From Methylotenera mobilis JLW8 (GTDB lineage: Bacteria > Pseudomonadota > Gammaproteobacteria > Burkholderiales > Methylophilaceae), in contig NC_012968.1 in the NCBI RefSeq assembly GCF_000023705.1, forward strand, positions 558,001 through 622,000: a stretch of 64,000 nt of DNA, written 5' to 3'. The notes beneath the pieces were generated by a model. The model saw nothing but the letters and a program-made list of their open reading frames with translations. It did no database searches and was not told the DNA's origin. Position 1 is the first letter of the stretch, and each line of letters opens with the position of its first letter. The translations under genes were made by a program, and so were the position numbers. Shown here in pieces: positions 35,904-44,987 of the stretch.

Positions 35904-36875
35904 ATTGATATCGTATTCAGTACAAAGCTATTAACTGCAAAGCCGTTAGCTAAAAAAATAGGTGTAGTCGCGTTCGCTACGCTGTTTTTGCTGGTCGGTA
36001 TATCGCATGCTGAGCCTAGCCAGCAGGAGACCTTTAATCATGAGGCTTTTAGTCTTGAGCCTGAAGTGATTAAAGGATTGCTCCTGCAAGCTGCCAATGC
36101 AGAGCGTGATACTAAAGGCCCGGACAGGGGTTTGGATAATGATTGGCAAGCTGCGAGGTTGTACTGCCAAGCATCACGCCTAGGCAGTGCAGAGGCGCAG
36201 TTTAGGTTGGGTATGCTGTACGCGACGGGCAGAGGCGTGCCTGCTAACCGCGATTTAGCTGCCGCCATGTTTGCCACTGCATCCATGCAGGGGCATGCGG
36301 AGTCGCAACGCATGCTGGAGTCGCTAGCGCTTGGAGTGGTTGACTTGCCGCCTTGCGTTGTTGCAGAGGTTGACCCAGAGAAGGCCGTGGCTAGCACTGA
36401 GGGGATTGATCAATACGTTGCAGGATTGCCGGAGAATAAACGCTGGATACTGCATTTGGTGGATACGATTTCGACTTGGTATGGAGTCGATGCCAAACTC
36501 GTATTGTCTATTATCTCGGTAGAGTCCGGTTTTGTGCAGGCTGCGCAGTCTAATAAGCAGGCGCAGGGTCTGATGCAGTTGATACCGGATACTGCAGAGC
36601 GTTTTAATGTGAAAAATGCCTTTAATGCCAGCCAGAATATCAAGGGTGGCGTGGCTTACCTGCGCTGGCTGTTGGCTTACTTTAAAGGTGATGTTGCCTT
36701 GGCGGTAGCTGCCTATAACGCGGGTGAGGGAGCTGTGAATAAATATCGCGGCATCCCGCCTTTTCCGGAAACACGTCAGTATGTGAAAAAAGTACAGGCG
36801 CGTTACCCAATCAGGAATCATGTGTTTGATGGTGCGATAGTTGAGCCATCGCCTATTTTTAAACGGAAGGGTTGA
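35904..36875 (+). CDS. Lytic transglycosylase with Sel1-like repeats, apparent ATT start
   Basis: The protein has ~323 residues. A Sel1/TPR-like segment (~70-125; AEAQFRLGMLYATGRGVPAN) precedes a Slt/MltC-type catalytic domain with the Glu in SVESGFV, the AQGLMQLIPDT motif and AVAAYNAGEGAVNKY. It cleaves peptidoglycan glycan strands. The nearest canonical start (TTG 35988) would cut the hydrophobic core of the signal peptide. In frame upstream, TAKPLAKKIGVVAFATLFLL then VGISHA completes a textbook signal peptide, and AAGGAG (35891-35896) is spaced 7 nt from ATT 35904. No ATG, GTG or TTG occurs in between. Confidence 0.85.
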   Translation: MDIVFSTKLLTAKPLAKKIGVVAFATLFLLVGISHAEPSQQETFNHEAFSLEPEVIKGLLLQAANAERDTKGPDRGLDNDWQAARLYCQASRLGSAEAQFRLGMLYATGRGVPANRDLAAAMFATASMQGHAESQRMLESLALGVVDLPPCVVAEVDPEKAVASTEGIDQYVAGLPENKRWILHLVDTISTWYGVDAKLVLSIISVESGFVQAAQSNKQAQGLMQLIPDTAERFNVKNAFNASQNIKGGVAYLRWLLAYFKGDVALAVAAYNAGEGAVNKYRGIPPFPETRQYVKKVQARYPIRNHVFDGAIVEPSPIFKRKG

Positions 36876-36877
36876 TT

Positions 36878-37438
36878 GTGATAGAAGTGAGTCAGCGTGC
36901 TTATTTGGCACTTGTTATTACATTGTTAGTGGCTAGCGGGTGCGCCACCACTGGCGATACGACTAATGCTCCCGCAATAGACCGGGTGTCAGCTGAAGAG
37001 CTGGAAAAAATCATGCCGCAAGCGCATCCAGTGTTGAGCTTGGATGAGATTGTTGTTTTGTCTAAACAAGGCGTAGCGCCTGAGCAGATTATTCAGAAAA
37101 TTAAAGACAGCGACTCTGCCTATGATTTGACGCCTAGCCAAAGCGTAGAGTTAAGTAAGCGCGGGGTGGATGGCAAGGTGTTGGATTACATACATACCAG
37201 CCGTGAGTTGGCATTGAGGAACAAACTGGCAGAGGAAATTAATAAACGCGAACAAGCCAAGCGCGCAGAAGTTGATAAGCTGAAACAGCAAATGCTCAAC
37301 AACCAGCGTTACTATGACCCGTTCTGCCGTTACCCACGTTTTGGTATGACGCCTTTTGCCTTTGGCGCTTATGGCTCGAGGTATAGACCAGGCTTCGGTA
37401 TGGGTGCGGGCTATCTGTCGCCATGGGGTTGTTGGTAG
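36878..37438 (+). CDS. Hypothetical lipoprotein with duplicated helical motif
   Basis: The protein has 186 residues, starting at GTG 36878 with GGAAGGG six nt upstream, two codons inside a TTG-initiated frame. A signal peptide ending VASGC suggests lipidation. Two similar helical units are visible (LSLDEIVVLSKQGVAPEQII and LTPSQSVELSKRGVDGKVL), then a Lys/Glu/Arg coiled coil and a Gly/Tyr/Phe/Pro-rich tail ending WGCW. I recognise the general type (SHOCT-like repeat lipoproteins) but no function. It begins just after the transglycosylase stop and is probably in its operon. Confidence 0.65.
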   Translation: MIEVSQRAYLALVITLLVASGCATTGDTTNAPAIDRVSAEELEKIMPQAHPVLSLDEIVVLSKQGVAPEQIIQKIKDSDSAYDLTPSQSVELSKRGVDGKVLDYIHTSRELALRNKLAEEINKREQAKRAEVDKLKQQMLNNQRYYDPFCRYPRFGMTPFAFGAYGSRYRPGFGMGAGYLSPWGCW

Positions 37439-37531
37439 ATTTGTTGGCAGGTTTACGTTGAGTTTTTGCTGTAAGGTTGGCTATACTCTAGGTGTTAAAT
37501 ATCGTTGTTAAGTATGAGTATGGAGTCATCA

Positions 37532-37951
37532 ATGCAACAAAAAACATCACAAATCAGCGTGCACACCAAAGGCCGCAAGCTTTACGACATTACGCCGCAG
37601 GTGACAGCGTGGGCTGAATCTAGCGGCTTAGGTACTGGTTTGCTCACACTCTACATACAGCATACTTCCGCTAGTTTATTGATCAATGAGAATTATGACC
37701 ATGATGTGCTGGTGGACATGGAGGCGTTTTTCAATCGCCTAGTGCCAGATGGTGACCCGCTATTTATTCATACCGTGGAAGGGCCAGATGATATGCCGGC
37801 GCATGTACGTTCTGCGCTGACACAAACCCATTTATCCATTCCGTTGTTGGAAGGTAAGCTTGCCTTGGGGCAGTGGCAGGGTATTTTCTTGTATGAGCAC
37901 CGCCACATAGCCAGTCATCGCCGCGTTATTTTGCATCTGATCGGTAATTAG
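37532..37951 (+). CDS. YjbQ-family protein (UPF0047)
   Basis: The protein has 139 residues. It carries the YjbQ core HTSASLLINENYDHDVLVDM, GPDDMPAHVRSAL and the C-terminal LGQWQGIFLYEHR...R.V.LHL. Family members are small trimeric cytosolic proteins; a thiamine-phosphate-synthase-like side activity has been reported for some, the real role is open. Several in-frame starts occur between 37505 and 37532. GGAG six nt before ATG 37532 and the family length favour that one. It stands alone. Confidence 0.9.
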   Translation: MQQKTSQISVHTKGRKLYDITPQVTAWAESSGLGTGLLTLYIQHTSASLLINENYDHDVLVDMEAFFNRLVPDGDPLFIHTVEGPDDMPAHVRSALTQTHLSIPLLEGKLALGQWQGIFLYEHRHIASHRRVILHLIGN

Positions 37952-38134
37952 CCGGTTGGCAATGCAGTCTTCACTGTGTGCATTAAGGTTGCAGAGAATC
38001 TTGAATACGTTAGAATGACCACTGGTTTCAGGAAACAACTTAACTGATCGAAGATGCTGCTTGTATGTAAATTTATATGCATATGAAACAATGAGTTAAG
38101 TTGTTTTAATTTATTATCAACACAAGGGGATTAT

Positions 38135-38416
38135 ATGTCTATGTTATTGCGCTCACTATTGGCTGTGGGTATGACAAGTTTATTATTGGTAGGCTGCGGT
38201 GAAAAAGAAGAGGCTGCACCAGTAGAAGCACCGGCACCGGTTGCTGCGCCAGCACCTGCACCAGCTGCGCCAGTGGTAGGCGGTTATGAGCCATCTACAG
38301 ATGAGCGTATTCCTGGTATTACTTTAGATCCAGCACAAATTGCGGCAGAAACAGAAGCTGCGGCAGCTGCTGCAGCGGGTGAAGTAGCAAAATTCGCAGA
38401 TTCAGAACCACAGTAA
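38135..38416 (+). CDS. Small Ala/Pro-rich lipoprotein
   Basis: The protein has 93 residues. The signal peptide MSMLLRSLLAVGMTSLLLVG is followed by the lipobox Cys (LLVGC), then EKEEAA, a Pro-Ala repeat region (APAPVAAPAPAPAAPV) and an Ala-rich helix. AAGGGG lies 5-10 nt before the ATG. The Pro-Ala stretch looks like a periplasmic spacer. No family or function is recognised. It is flanked by a strong terminator, so it is probably a single, well-expressed gene. Confidence 0.65.
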   Translation: MSMLLRSLLAVGMTSLLLVGCGEKEEAAPVEAPAPVAAPAPAPAAPVVGGYEPSTDERIPGITLDPAQIAAETEAAAAAAAGEVAKFADSEPQ

Positions 38417-38464
38417 TCACTGGTGAGCTAGCCTAGGCTTATCCGCGATTATTCAGCGGTAGGC

Positions 38465-38506
38465 CCCAATAAAAAAGCACGCAATTTTGCGTGCTTTTTT
38501 ATTGGG
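38465..38506. terminator. Strong bidirectional terminator between the small lipoprotein and envC
   Basis: This is a perfect 20-bp inverted repeat with a 2-nt centre: CCCAAT, six A, GCACGCAA, TT, then the mirror ending in six T and ATTGGG. It terminates both converging genes. Confidence 0.93.
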
Positions 38507-38561
38507 TTAATTTTTTATTAGGATAACTTTGGTATTAGCTTAAGAAGTCGCTTTTAGGGGC

Positions 38562-39833
38562 CTAGTTTAGGCTGCTCCATGTCATCGGATCAAACGGCCG
38601 GCTTTGGTTTCTGAGTTCGTAATACAGCCCGTTCGATTCATTCCCGCCGGTGTTGCCTACCGAGGCAATGGTATCCCCGCCTTTTACCACTTCGCCCGCC
38701 TGTTTAAGCACTGATTGGTTGTTACCATACAGGCTCATGTAGCCATCACCATGATCAAGAATAATCAGGTTGCCAAAGCCGCGTAACCAGTCGGCAAAGA
38801 CCACACGGCCAGCAGCCACGGCTTTAACCTCGGCACCTTCGTTGGCTTTAATGAACAAGCCTTTCCATGAGATGCCACTATCTTGTCGTGCTGAGCCAAA
38901 ACGGTTGCTTACCGCACCACGCACCGGCAGGCGTAGCTTGCCTTTTAGTGCCGAGAAATTAGCCCCGGCAAAGTTATCGCTAGGTAAGTTTTCATTGTTC
39001 ACCGCAATATTGGTGCTAGGCGTATTTTTAATCGCAGGCGATGCTGGCTTGTTGGCGCTAGGTTTGTTGTTTACCGCTACCGGTTTGTTTTTCGGAATGA
39101 TTCTGGCTAGTCGGCTCACCAGTTGTGATAGGCGTTTTTCATCACGACTTAGTTTTTTAATCTGCCCGCGCTGTTCAGCAATCTGTTGTGATAGTGAATT
39201 TACAACTTTAGATTTTTCTTTCTTTTGTGCCTCTAGAATACGTTTTTCACTCAACTGTTTTTGTTTCAGATCAGTGATTTCTTGCAGTTTAGATGCCGTT
39301 AACTCATTAAGTCTTTTAATCTTATTTAAGTTGTTTTGCATCTTGTTGATTAAGTCTGCGCGTGCTTTTGCTACGTATGAATAGTAATGCAGGTCGCGCG
39401 CAACTTCACTTGGACGTTCGCTCTGCAATATCATTTGCACATAGCTTTGCTGCCCGTGTATATATTGCTGGTAAAGCTGTCCGCTCAGCAGTTTTTGCTC
39501 TTGGCTCAGTGCCCGGTTGGTGGTTTTTGATTCAGCATCCAGTTTGGCTAACTCTTTTTTGTTGTCAACCTGCTGTTTGCTGATTTCATACAGTTTTTTA
39601 TCCGCGCCACTAATTGCAACTTCGCTCTCCTTGAGTGCGTCCGCGGCGTCTTTGTGCTCTTCCTGTGCCTGATCCAGCTCTTTTTTAAGCGCTTCCAGTT
39701 GCTGTTGCAATTCGCTTAGCGCCTGCTTAGGCTGTTCGGATTTTTTTTCGGCGTAGCACCATGATGCGTTAAGCAGCATCGAGAGTATCAATGTCAATAT
39801 TGATGTGGCGTGGATATTACGTGGGCGCATCAT
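38562..39833 (-). CDS. envC: EnvC-like murein hydrolase activator
   Basis: This 423-residue protein has a signal peptide (to about residue 28, ending CYA), a long coiled coil (~35-245) and a Pro/Asn-rich linker. The C-terminal LytM/M23 domain (~300-423; GAEVKAVAAGRVVFADWLRG, LDHGDGYMSLYG) lacks the first metal His (WKGLFI instead of an HxG-type site), as in EnvC proteins that activate amidases rather than cut peptidoglycan. It acts at the division septum in the periplasm. It follows gpmI by 16 nt; the gpmI-envC pair is conserved in Proteobacteria. Confidence 0.9.
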   Translation of the reverse strand: MMRPRNIHATSILTLILSMLLNASWCYAEKKSEQPKQALSELQQQLEALKKELDQAQEEHKDAADALKESEVAISGADKKLYEISKQQVDNKKELAKLDAESKTTNRALSQEQKLLSGQLYQQYIHGQQSYVQMILQSERPSEVARDLHYYSYVAKARADLINKMQNNLNKIKRLNELTASKLQEITDLKQKQLSEKRILEAQKKEKSKVVNSLSQQIAEQRGQIKKLSRDEKRLSQLVSRLARIIPKNKPVAVNNKPSANKPASPAIKNTPSTNIAVNNENLPSDNFAGANFSALKGKLRLPVRGAVSNRFGSARQDSGISWKGLFIKANEGAEVKAVAAGRVVFADWLRGFGNLIILDHGDGYMSLYGNNQSVLKQAGEVVKGGDTIASVGNTGGNESNGLYYELRNQSRPFDPMTWSSLN

Positions 39834-39849
39834 GGTGTTGGGCGTGGGC

Positions 39850-41406
39850 TTAAGCGTTAAACTGAACTAAGTTTTTACCTGTCATCTCAGCTGGCTGGCT
39901 TAGGCCCATCAAGCTTAAGATGGTGGGGGCTAGGTCTGAGAGCGCGCCGTTGGGGTTTAATTGCCCATCTCTGCCGACGTAAATTAGCGGCACCAAGTTG
40001 GTAGTGTGCTGTGTATGTGGCTGGTGGTTGCCTGCATCATACATTTGCTCCGCATTGCCATGGTCTGCCGTAATTAGCACTTCGCCGCCTATGCTTTGCA
40101 TGGCATTGACCACGCGGCCTATGCAGGTGTCTAGTGCTTCTACTGCGGCAATCGCGGCCTTAAGGTTGCCGGAGTGACCTACCATGTCGCAATTGGCATA
40201 GTTGCAGATAATCGCATCGTATTGACGATTCAGTATCACTTCTTCTAGTTTTTCCGTCACTTCAAAAGCGCTCATTTCCGGCTGTAAGTCGTAAGTTTCA
40301 ACCTTAGGTGAGGGCACCAAAATTCTATCCTCACCGGCAAATACAGTTTCTTCACCGCCGTTAAAGAAAAAGGTCACGTGCGGATATTTTTCGGTTTCAG
40401 CAATTCTCAGTTGCGTTAGCCCTTGTGCTGATAAGTATTCACCGAGCGTGTTTCTGACTTCCTGTGGCGGGAAAATAACGGTCGCCTTGGTTTCTTTTTT
40501 GTCATACATAGTAAGCGTGAAGAAGCCTGCTAGCTTAGGTGTGCGAATGCGGTGGAACCCATCAAACTCGTCAGACAGTAATGCGTGTGTGAGTTGGCGC
40601 GCACGATCAGAGCGGAAGTTCATAAATACGGCTAAATCACCGTCTTCCATGCGTATGGGGGCTTCATGCGGTTGATGAATGGCTGTGGTTTTCACAAACT
40701 CATCGTTTTCGCCGCGTGCGTAAGCATCTTGCAAGCCTGCGGCTGCGGTTTCTGCTGTAAATTCGCCAACGCCTTCGGTAAATAATTTATAGGCAGCTTC
40801 AACACGAGGCCAGCGTTTATCACGGTCCATACCGTAGAAACGTCCGCTGATAGAGGCAATCTTGCCTACGCCTATGGTTTTACATTGCTGCTCTAATGCC
40901 TCAATGTAAGGTGCGGCGCTGATCGGTGGCGTGTCACGGCCGTCCAGAAATGCGTGGATGTACACTTTGCTTACGCCGTGCACTGCGGCCATTTTAACCA
41001 TGGCATGAATATGGTCCTGATGGCTGTGTACGCCGCCGTCTGACAGTAATCCAAAAATATGCAGGGCCTTGTTCGTGTTTTTAATATTGATTAAAGCTTG
41101 CGTCAGCTCTGCATGTTTGAAAAATTCACCAGTGGCAATACTGTTATTAATACGCTCAAAGTCTTGAAAAACGACACGTCCGGCACCAATATTAAGGTGA
41201 CCTACTTCTGAGTTGCCCATTTGGCCATCAGGTAAACCTACATAGTGCTCTGATGCGTTAATCAGGGTGTGCGGAAAGTTTTTCCACAGAGCATCAATAT
41301 TTGGCTTGTTGGCTTGAGCAATGGCGTTATCGGTAATTTCTTCACGGTAGCCGAAGCCGTCCAAGATCAGTAAGCATACAGGAGTGACATTTTTGTTAGG
41401 GGACAT
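39850..41406 (-). CDS. gpmI: Cofactor-independent (2,3-bisphosphoglycerate-independent) phosphoglycerate mutase
   Basis: This 518-residue alkaline-phosphatase-superfamily enzyme interconverts 3- and 2-phosphoglycerate. LLILDGFGYRE carries the first metal Asp. MGNSEVGHLNIGAGR contains the phospho-Ser, GLLSDGGVHSH and FLDGRDTPP follow, and ITADHGNAEQM is the C-terminal metal site. Start ATG 41406 is preceded by GAGA; a TTG four codons upstream is less likely. It starts a short operon with envC. Confidence 0.96.
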   Translation of the reverse strand: MSPNKNVTPVCLLILDGFGYREEITDNAIAQANKPNIDALWKNFPHTLINASEHYVGLPDGQMGNSEVGHLNIGAGRVVFQDFERINNSIATGEFFKHAELTQALINIKNTNKALHIFGLLSDGGVHSHQDHIHAMVKMAAVHGVSKVYIHAFLDGRDTPPISAAPYIEALEQQCKTIGVGKIASISGRFYGMDRDKRWPRVEAAYKLFTEGVGEFTAETAAAGLQDAYARGENDEFVKTTAIHQPHEAPIRMEDGDLAVFMNFRSDRARQLTHALLSDEFDGFHRIRTPKLAGFFTLTMYDKKETKATVIFPPQEVRNTLGEYLSAQGLTQLRIAETEKYPHVTFFFNGGEETVFAGEDRILVPSPKVETYDLQPEMSAFEVTEKLEEVILNRQYDAIICNYANCDMVGHSGNLKAAIAAVEALDTCIGRVVNAMQSIGGEVLITADHGNAEQMYDAGNHQPHTQHTTNLVPLIYVGRDGQLNPNGALSDLAPTILSLMGLSQPAEMTGKNLVQFNA

Positions 41407-41559
41407 ATTGCGTCTCAATCTTTTGCATAAATAGTGATATCAATATGCGCATTTTAGCGCATTTGCACGTAAAATCTGATTATAAATGCGTAAGTGCGGG
41501 TACTTGGCTGTGATGAATCATGCTAGCGCCTAGGCGCATAAAATTTTGAAAGGTAAGTT

Positions 41560-41973
41560 GTGGAGTTTATAAAAGATAATGTCTTGTTAATTGGCTTAGC
41601 CTTGGGCTCAGGCATCATGCTGTTGTTTCCGGGTTTTGGTAATAAAGCGAGTGGTGTGCCTAACCTGAACGCCACTGAGGCTGTGGCATTGATTAATCGT
41701 AACCACGCTCTGGTAGTTGATGTGCGCGATGACGCAGAGTTTGCGAGTGGCCATATTGTAGATGCGAAACATATTCCGCTAAACCAATTGGAGAGTCGCC
41801 TCAAGGAGTTGGCTAAATACAAAGATAAGCCGCTGTTGGTGAATTGCCAGCGCGGTGCGCGTGCAGCAAAAGCATGTGAGATTTTACGTAAAGCAGAGTT
41901 CAAACAAGTACACAATCTACAAGGCGGCCTTAGTGCATGGATTGAAGCCAAGCTGCCAGTGGTGAAAGCGTAA
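41560..41973 (+). CDS. Membrane-anchored rhodanese-like sulfurtransferase (YibN type)
   Basis: The protein has 137 residues from GTG 41560. An N-terminal membrane anchor (NVLLIGLALGSGIMLLFPGF) is followed by one rhodanese domain with DVRDDAEFASGHI and the active-site Cys in LLVNCQRGARA. It corresponds in place to E. coli YibN, ahead of grxC-secB-gpsA, and lies 4 nt before grxC. It probably transfers sulfane sulfur; the acceptor is unknown. Confidence 0.88.
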   Translation: MEFIKDNVLLIGLALGSGIMLLFPGFGNKASGVPNLNATEAVALINRNHALVVDVRDDAEFASGHIVDAKHIPLNQLESRLKELAKYKDKPLLVNCQRGARAAKACEILRKAEFKQVHNLQGGLSAWIEAKLPVVKA

Positions 41974-41977
41974 TCGT

Positions 41978-42232
41978 ATGGCAAATATTCTAATGTACAC
42001 CTCGGCAGTTTGTCCTTATTGCATCAACGCGGAGCGTTTGTTGGCAAGCAAAGGGGTTACCGAGATCAATAAAGTGCGTATCGATCTGCAGCCTGAGCGC
42101 CGCGAGGAGATGATGCAAAAAACCGGTCGCCGTACTGTGCCACAAATCTATATTGATGATCGCCATATTGGCGGCTTTGATGATTTGCGCGCGCTAGATT
42201 TGGCCGGCGGGTTAGATCCATTATTAGCATAA
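41978..42232 (+). CDS. grxC: Glutaredoxin 3
   Basis: This 84-residue dithiol glutaredoxin has the CPYC redox site (SAVCPYCINAE), the TVPQIYIDD cis-Pro loop and GGFDDLRALD for glutathione binding. It reduces mixed disulfides in the cytosol. It follows the rhodanese gene by 4 nt; secB begins 162 nt later with no gene in between. Confidence 0.95.
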   Translation: MANILMYTSAVCPYCINAERLLASKGVTEINKVRIDLQPERREEMMQKTGRRTVPQIYIDDRHIGGFDDLRALDLAGGLDPLLA

Positions 42233-42394
42233 GCGCCATTAGGCGGCATCAAGCCGATTAGACTATATATTTGCTGTGTATTTATAGCAGAGCGCAAAAT
42301 TTAAACTCTGCTAGAATGCCAGCTTAAGTATTAACCAGCTGTAAAAGATTTAATCACGTTTATCAATTTTAATTAATATTTTAAGTAGAAAATT

Positions 42395-42874
42395 ATGGCA
42401 CAAGAAGATAACAACGTAGCACAAGAACAAGCGCAACAACCAGGCTTTAGCATTGAAAAAATTTACGTGAAAGACGTTTCTTTAGAGATTCCTCATGCAC
42501 CACAAATTTTCACTGACCGTACCCAGCCACAAGTAAGCATTGAACTAAGCAATCTAGCACAGCAAATTGAAGAGAGCGTATTTGAAGTTGCAATTAAAGT
42601 GACTGTGACCTCTAAAATTGCAGAGAAAACTGTGTTCTTGGTAGAAGTGACACAAGCGGGTATTTTCCAAGTGCGCAATGTGCCAGCAGAAAGCATGGAA
42701 ATGATCGTTGGCATTACTTGCCCTAACATCCTGTTCCCATACCTACGTGAAAGCGTTTCTGACTTAATCGTACGTGCTGGTTTCCAACCGGTATTATTGA
42801 ATCCAATCAATTTTGAAGCGTTATTTGCACAACAAAAGCAACAAGAAGCTGAGCAAGCAGGTTCTGTGCAATAA
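42395..42874 (+). CDS. secB: SecB export chaperone
   Basis: This 159-residue tetrameric chaperone keeps precursors unfolded and hands them to SecA. YVKDVSLEIPHAP and FEVAIKVTVTSKI are typical of the N-terminal half. The conserved PNILFPYLRESVSDLIVRAG and FQPVLLNPINFEALF lead to an acidic, Gln-rich tail. Length is normal. It is followed 5 nt later by the SH3 gene. Confidence 0.97.
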   Translation: MAQEDNNVAQEQAQQPGFSIEKIYVKDVSLEIPHAPQIFTDRTQPQVSIELSNLAQQIEESVFEVAIKVTVTSKIAEKTVFLVEVTQAGIFQVRNVPAESMEMIVGITCPNILFPYLRESVSDLIVRAGFQPVLLNPINFEALFAQQKQQEAEQAGSVQ

Positions 42875-42879
42875 GTGTA

Positions 42880-43332
42880 ATGTTTCAATTTCCGAAAATT
42901 GCTTTAATTTTCATGCTGATGTGGGTGCCGCTTACGGCATCCGCGTTAGATTTTAGGTCAGTCGCTGTTCCTAAAGCCATCTTGTATGATGCGCCTTCCA
43001 CCTCATCCAAAAAAGTGTTGCTATTGAGCCAGTCCTACCCAGTAGAAGTGGTGGTCAATCTTGGTGAGTGGCTCAAGGTGCGCGATGCGCAAGGCAGCAT
43101 GAATTGGGTGGAGGCCAAGCAGCTATCGACCAAGCGTTCAGTGATGGTCACTAAGAACCTCACAGAAATGCGGGTGCGGCCTGATGTGGCTGCCGACTTG
43201 GTGGCAACCTTGGAAAAAGATGTAGTGTTAGAACTGATGGAGGCTAAGGCGAATAATGGCTGGCTCAAAGTAAAGCATAGAGACGGCATAACGGGCTACG
43301 TTTTAGTTTCATCTACTTGGGGTTTTGATTAA
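42880..43332 (+). CDS. Exported SH3-domain protein (two bacterial SH3 domains)
   Basis: The protein has 150 residues with a signal peptide ending near ASA (residues 20-22). Two SH3b domains follow: about 25-80 (AILYDAPSTSSKKVLLLSQS, GEWLKVRDAQG) and about 85-148 (EMRVRPDVAADLVATLEKD, NNGWLKVKHRDGITGYV). Such proteins probably bind cell wall or partner proteins in the periplasm. It lies between secB and gpsA with a 5-nt and a 0-nt spacing, so all three are in one operon; that position is shared by other betaproteobacteria. Confidence 0.82.
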   Translation: MFQFPKIALIFMLMWVPLTASALDFRSVAVPKAILYDAPSTSSKKVLLLSQSYPVEVVVNLGEWLKVRDAQGSMNWVEAKQLSTKRSVMVTKNLTEMRVRPDVAADLVATLEKDVVLELMEAKANNGWLKVKHRDGITGYVLVSSTWGFD

Positions 43333-44325
43333 ATGGCAAAAATTGCAGTATTGGGCGCAGGCGCATGGGGAACGGCACTGGCGATGAATATCAGTCAGCG
43401 TCACCAGGTTGCACTGTGGGCGCGTAATGCCGGCCATGTGTCTGGTATGCGTAAGGCCCGTGCCAACCCTTTGTATCTGGGCGATTTTAAATTCAATGAC
43501 CAGTTGCAGGTGGAAGATAATTTGCAAACCGCGCTAGAAGGCGCTGACTTGATTTTATCGGTAGTGCCTACCGCTGGTTTTAGAAATATCCTAAAAGATA
43601 TTAAGCAACTGGGCTGCACTTTGCCCATTATCTGGGCGCACAAGGGCTTGGAGCCACAAACCGCTAAGCTGCCGTATGAAGTGGCCTTAGAGGAGCTGGG
43701 TAGTGAGCAGAAATGGGGTGCCCTGTCGGGACCTAGCTTCGCTGCCGAGTTAGTGCGAGGCTTGCCAACTGCAGTGACGTTGGCGGCCAATGATGAAGCA
43801 TTTGCGAAAGAAGCTGCGCTGTTGCTTCATGGTGCAAATCTGCGCGTGTACGATACGACCGATGTGGTGGGCGTGTCAGTTGGTGGCGCAGTAAAAAACG
43901 TGATGGCAATCGCCGCTGGTATCTCCGATGGTATGGGCTTTGGTAATAATGCACGTGCCGCCATGATTACACGTGGCTTGGCTGAAATGACACGTTTTGG
44001 CATGGCATTAGGCGCTAAGGTAGAAACCTTTATGGGGCTGGCGGGGGCTGGGGATCTGATCCTCACCTGTACCGGGCAGTATTCTAGAAATAGAGAAGTA
44101 GGTCTGCAGCTTGCTAGTGGCAAAAGCCTGGCTGATATTTTGCAAGGCTTAGGTCATGTGGCGGAGGGGGTGAATACCGCCCGCGAAGTGATGCGCCGTG
44201 CGGAAACGCTAGGTGTGGATATGCCAATTACGCATGAGGTCAATCAAGCGCTATCGCATGGTAAAAGTGCACAAGATGCGGTGATGGACCTGTTAGGGCG
44301 CGAACAAAAGCCTGAAGGCGTGTAA
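43333..44325 (+). CDS. gpsA: NAD(P)-dependent glycerol-3-phosphate dehydrogenase
   Basis: This 330-residue enzyme makes sn-glycerol 3-phosphate for phospholipids. GAGAWGTALA is the nucleotide-binding loop. LSGPSFAAE and GGAVKNVMAIAAGISDGMG carry the catalytic Lys, and LAGAGDLILTC completes the family. It starts at the nucleotide after the SH3 gene stop, the last gene of the rhodanese-grxC-secB-SH3-gpsA run, and a stem-loop follows. Confidence 0.97.
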   Translation: MAKIAVLGAGAWGTALAMNISQRHQVALWARNAGHVSGMRKARANPLYLGDFKFNDQLQVEDNLQTALEGADLILSVVPTAGFRNILKDIKQLGCTLPIIWAHKGLEPQTAKLPYEVALEELGSEQKWGALSGPSFAAELVRGLPTAVTLAANDEAFAKEAALLLHGANLRVYDTTDVVGVSVGGAVKNVMAIAAGISDGMGFGNNARAAMITRGLAEMTRFGMALGAKVETFMGLAGAGDLILTCTGQYSRNREVGLQLASGKSLADILQGLGHVAEGVNTAREVMRRAETLGVDMPITHEVNQALSHGKSAQDAVMDLLGREQKPEGV

Positions 44326-44334
44326 GGTTTGTCG

Positions 44335-44358
44335 GCAGATTGTGCATACACAATCTGC
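44335..44358. other. Stem-loop after gpsA
   Basis: GCAGATTGTG / CACAATCTGC is a perfect 10-bp stem with a 4-nt loop, 10 nt after the gpsA stop and before convergent trmL. No T tract follows on either strand, so it may mark a processed or Rho-dependent 3' end. Confidence 0.5.
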
Positions 44359-44436
44359 ATGCCCCCATATACTCTGTAATTATTCGTTAAATATTCAACT
44401 GCTAGAGAGTTAACGGCTGGTTATTTAGCATTTGCT

Positions 44437-44901
44437 CTAGCTGCCGCCTTCAAATCCGATTTGTCTCCATGCTTCATAAAGCAATATTGCCGCAGAGTTC
44501 GATAAATTCAGACTGCGGCTATTTGGCAACATCGGCAAGCGCACGCGATGTTCTGCAGTAAATTCATTGCGCACTTCTTCAGATAGGCCCCGTGTTTCCG
44601 GGCCAAATACAAATGCGTCACCTGCTTTAAATTGAATATGGCTGTGTGTAGTGCTGCCTTTGGTGGTGATCGCAAACAGGCGGTGTCCTGCCAGTGCTGC
44701 TTTGCAGTCTTCCCAGTTCTCGTGCACTTTTAAGTTTGCATACTCGTGATAGTCTAGGCCAGCACGTTTCAGCTGCTTATCTTCTAAGCTAAACCCCAGC
44801 GGTTTGACCAAATGCAACTGTGCGCCAGTATTGGCGCATAAGCGAATGATATTGCCTGTATTGGGCGGGATTTCAGGCTCAAATAAAACGATGTGAAACA
44901 T
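44437..44901 (-). CDS. trmL: TrmL, tRNA (cytidine/uridine-34 2'-O)-methyltransferase
   Basis: This 154-residue SPOUT-family enzyme methylates the wobble ribose of tRNA-Leu. [50 protein letters not shown] and the knot motif [20 protein letters not shown] are all intact. Length is normal for the minimal SPOUT form. It is convergent with gpsA. Confidence 0.96.
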   Translation of the reverse strand: MFHIVLFEPEIPPNTGNIIRLCANTGAQLHLVKPLGFSLEDKQLKRAGLDYHEYANLKVHENWEDCKAALAGHRLFAITTKGSTTHSHIQFKAGDAFVFGPETRGLSEEVRNEFTAEHRVRLPMLPNSRSLNLSNSAAILLYEAWRQIGFEGGS

Positions 44902-44987
44902 AGTTCAATTAATCTTTCTAAATTCGTGTCGTGCTAACTGCGTATGTATGTAGGCGACCGGCAGTGTGCTTGCTACCAGTGGTGTGC

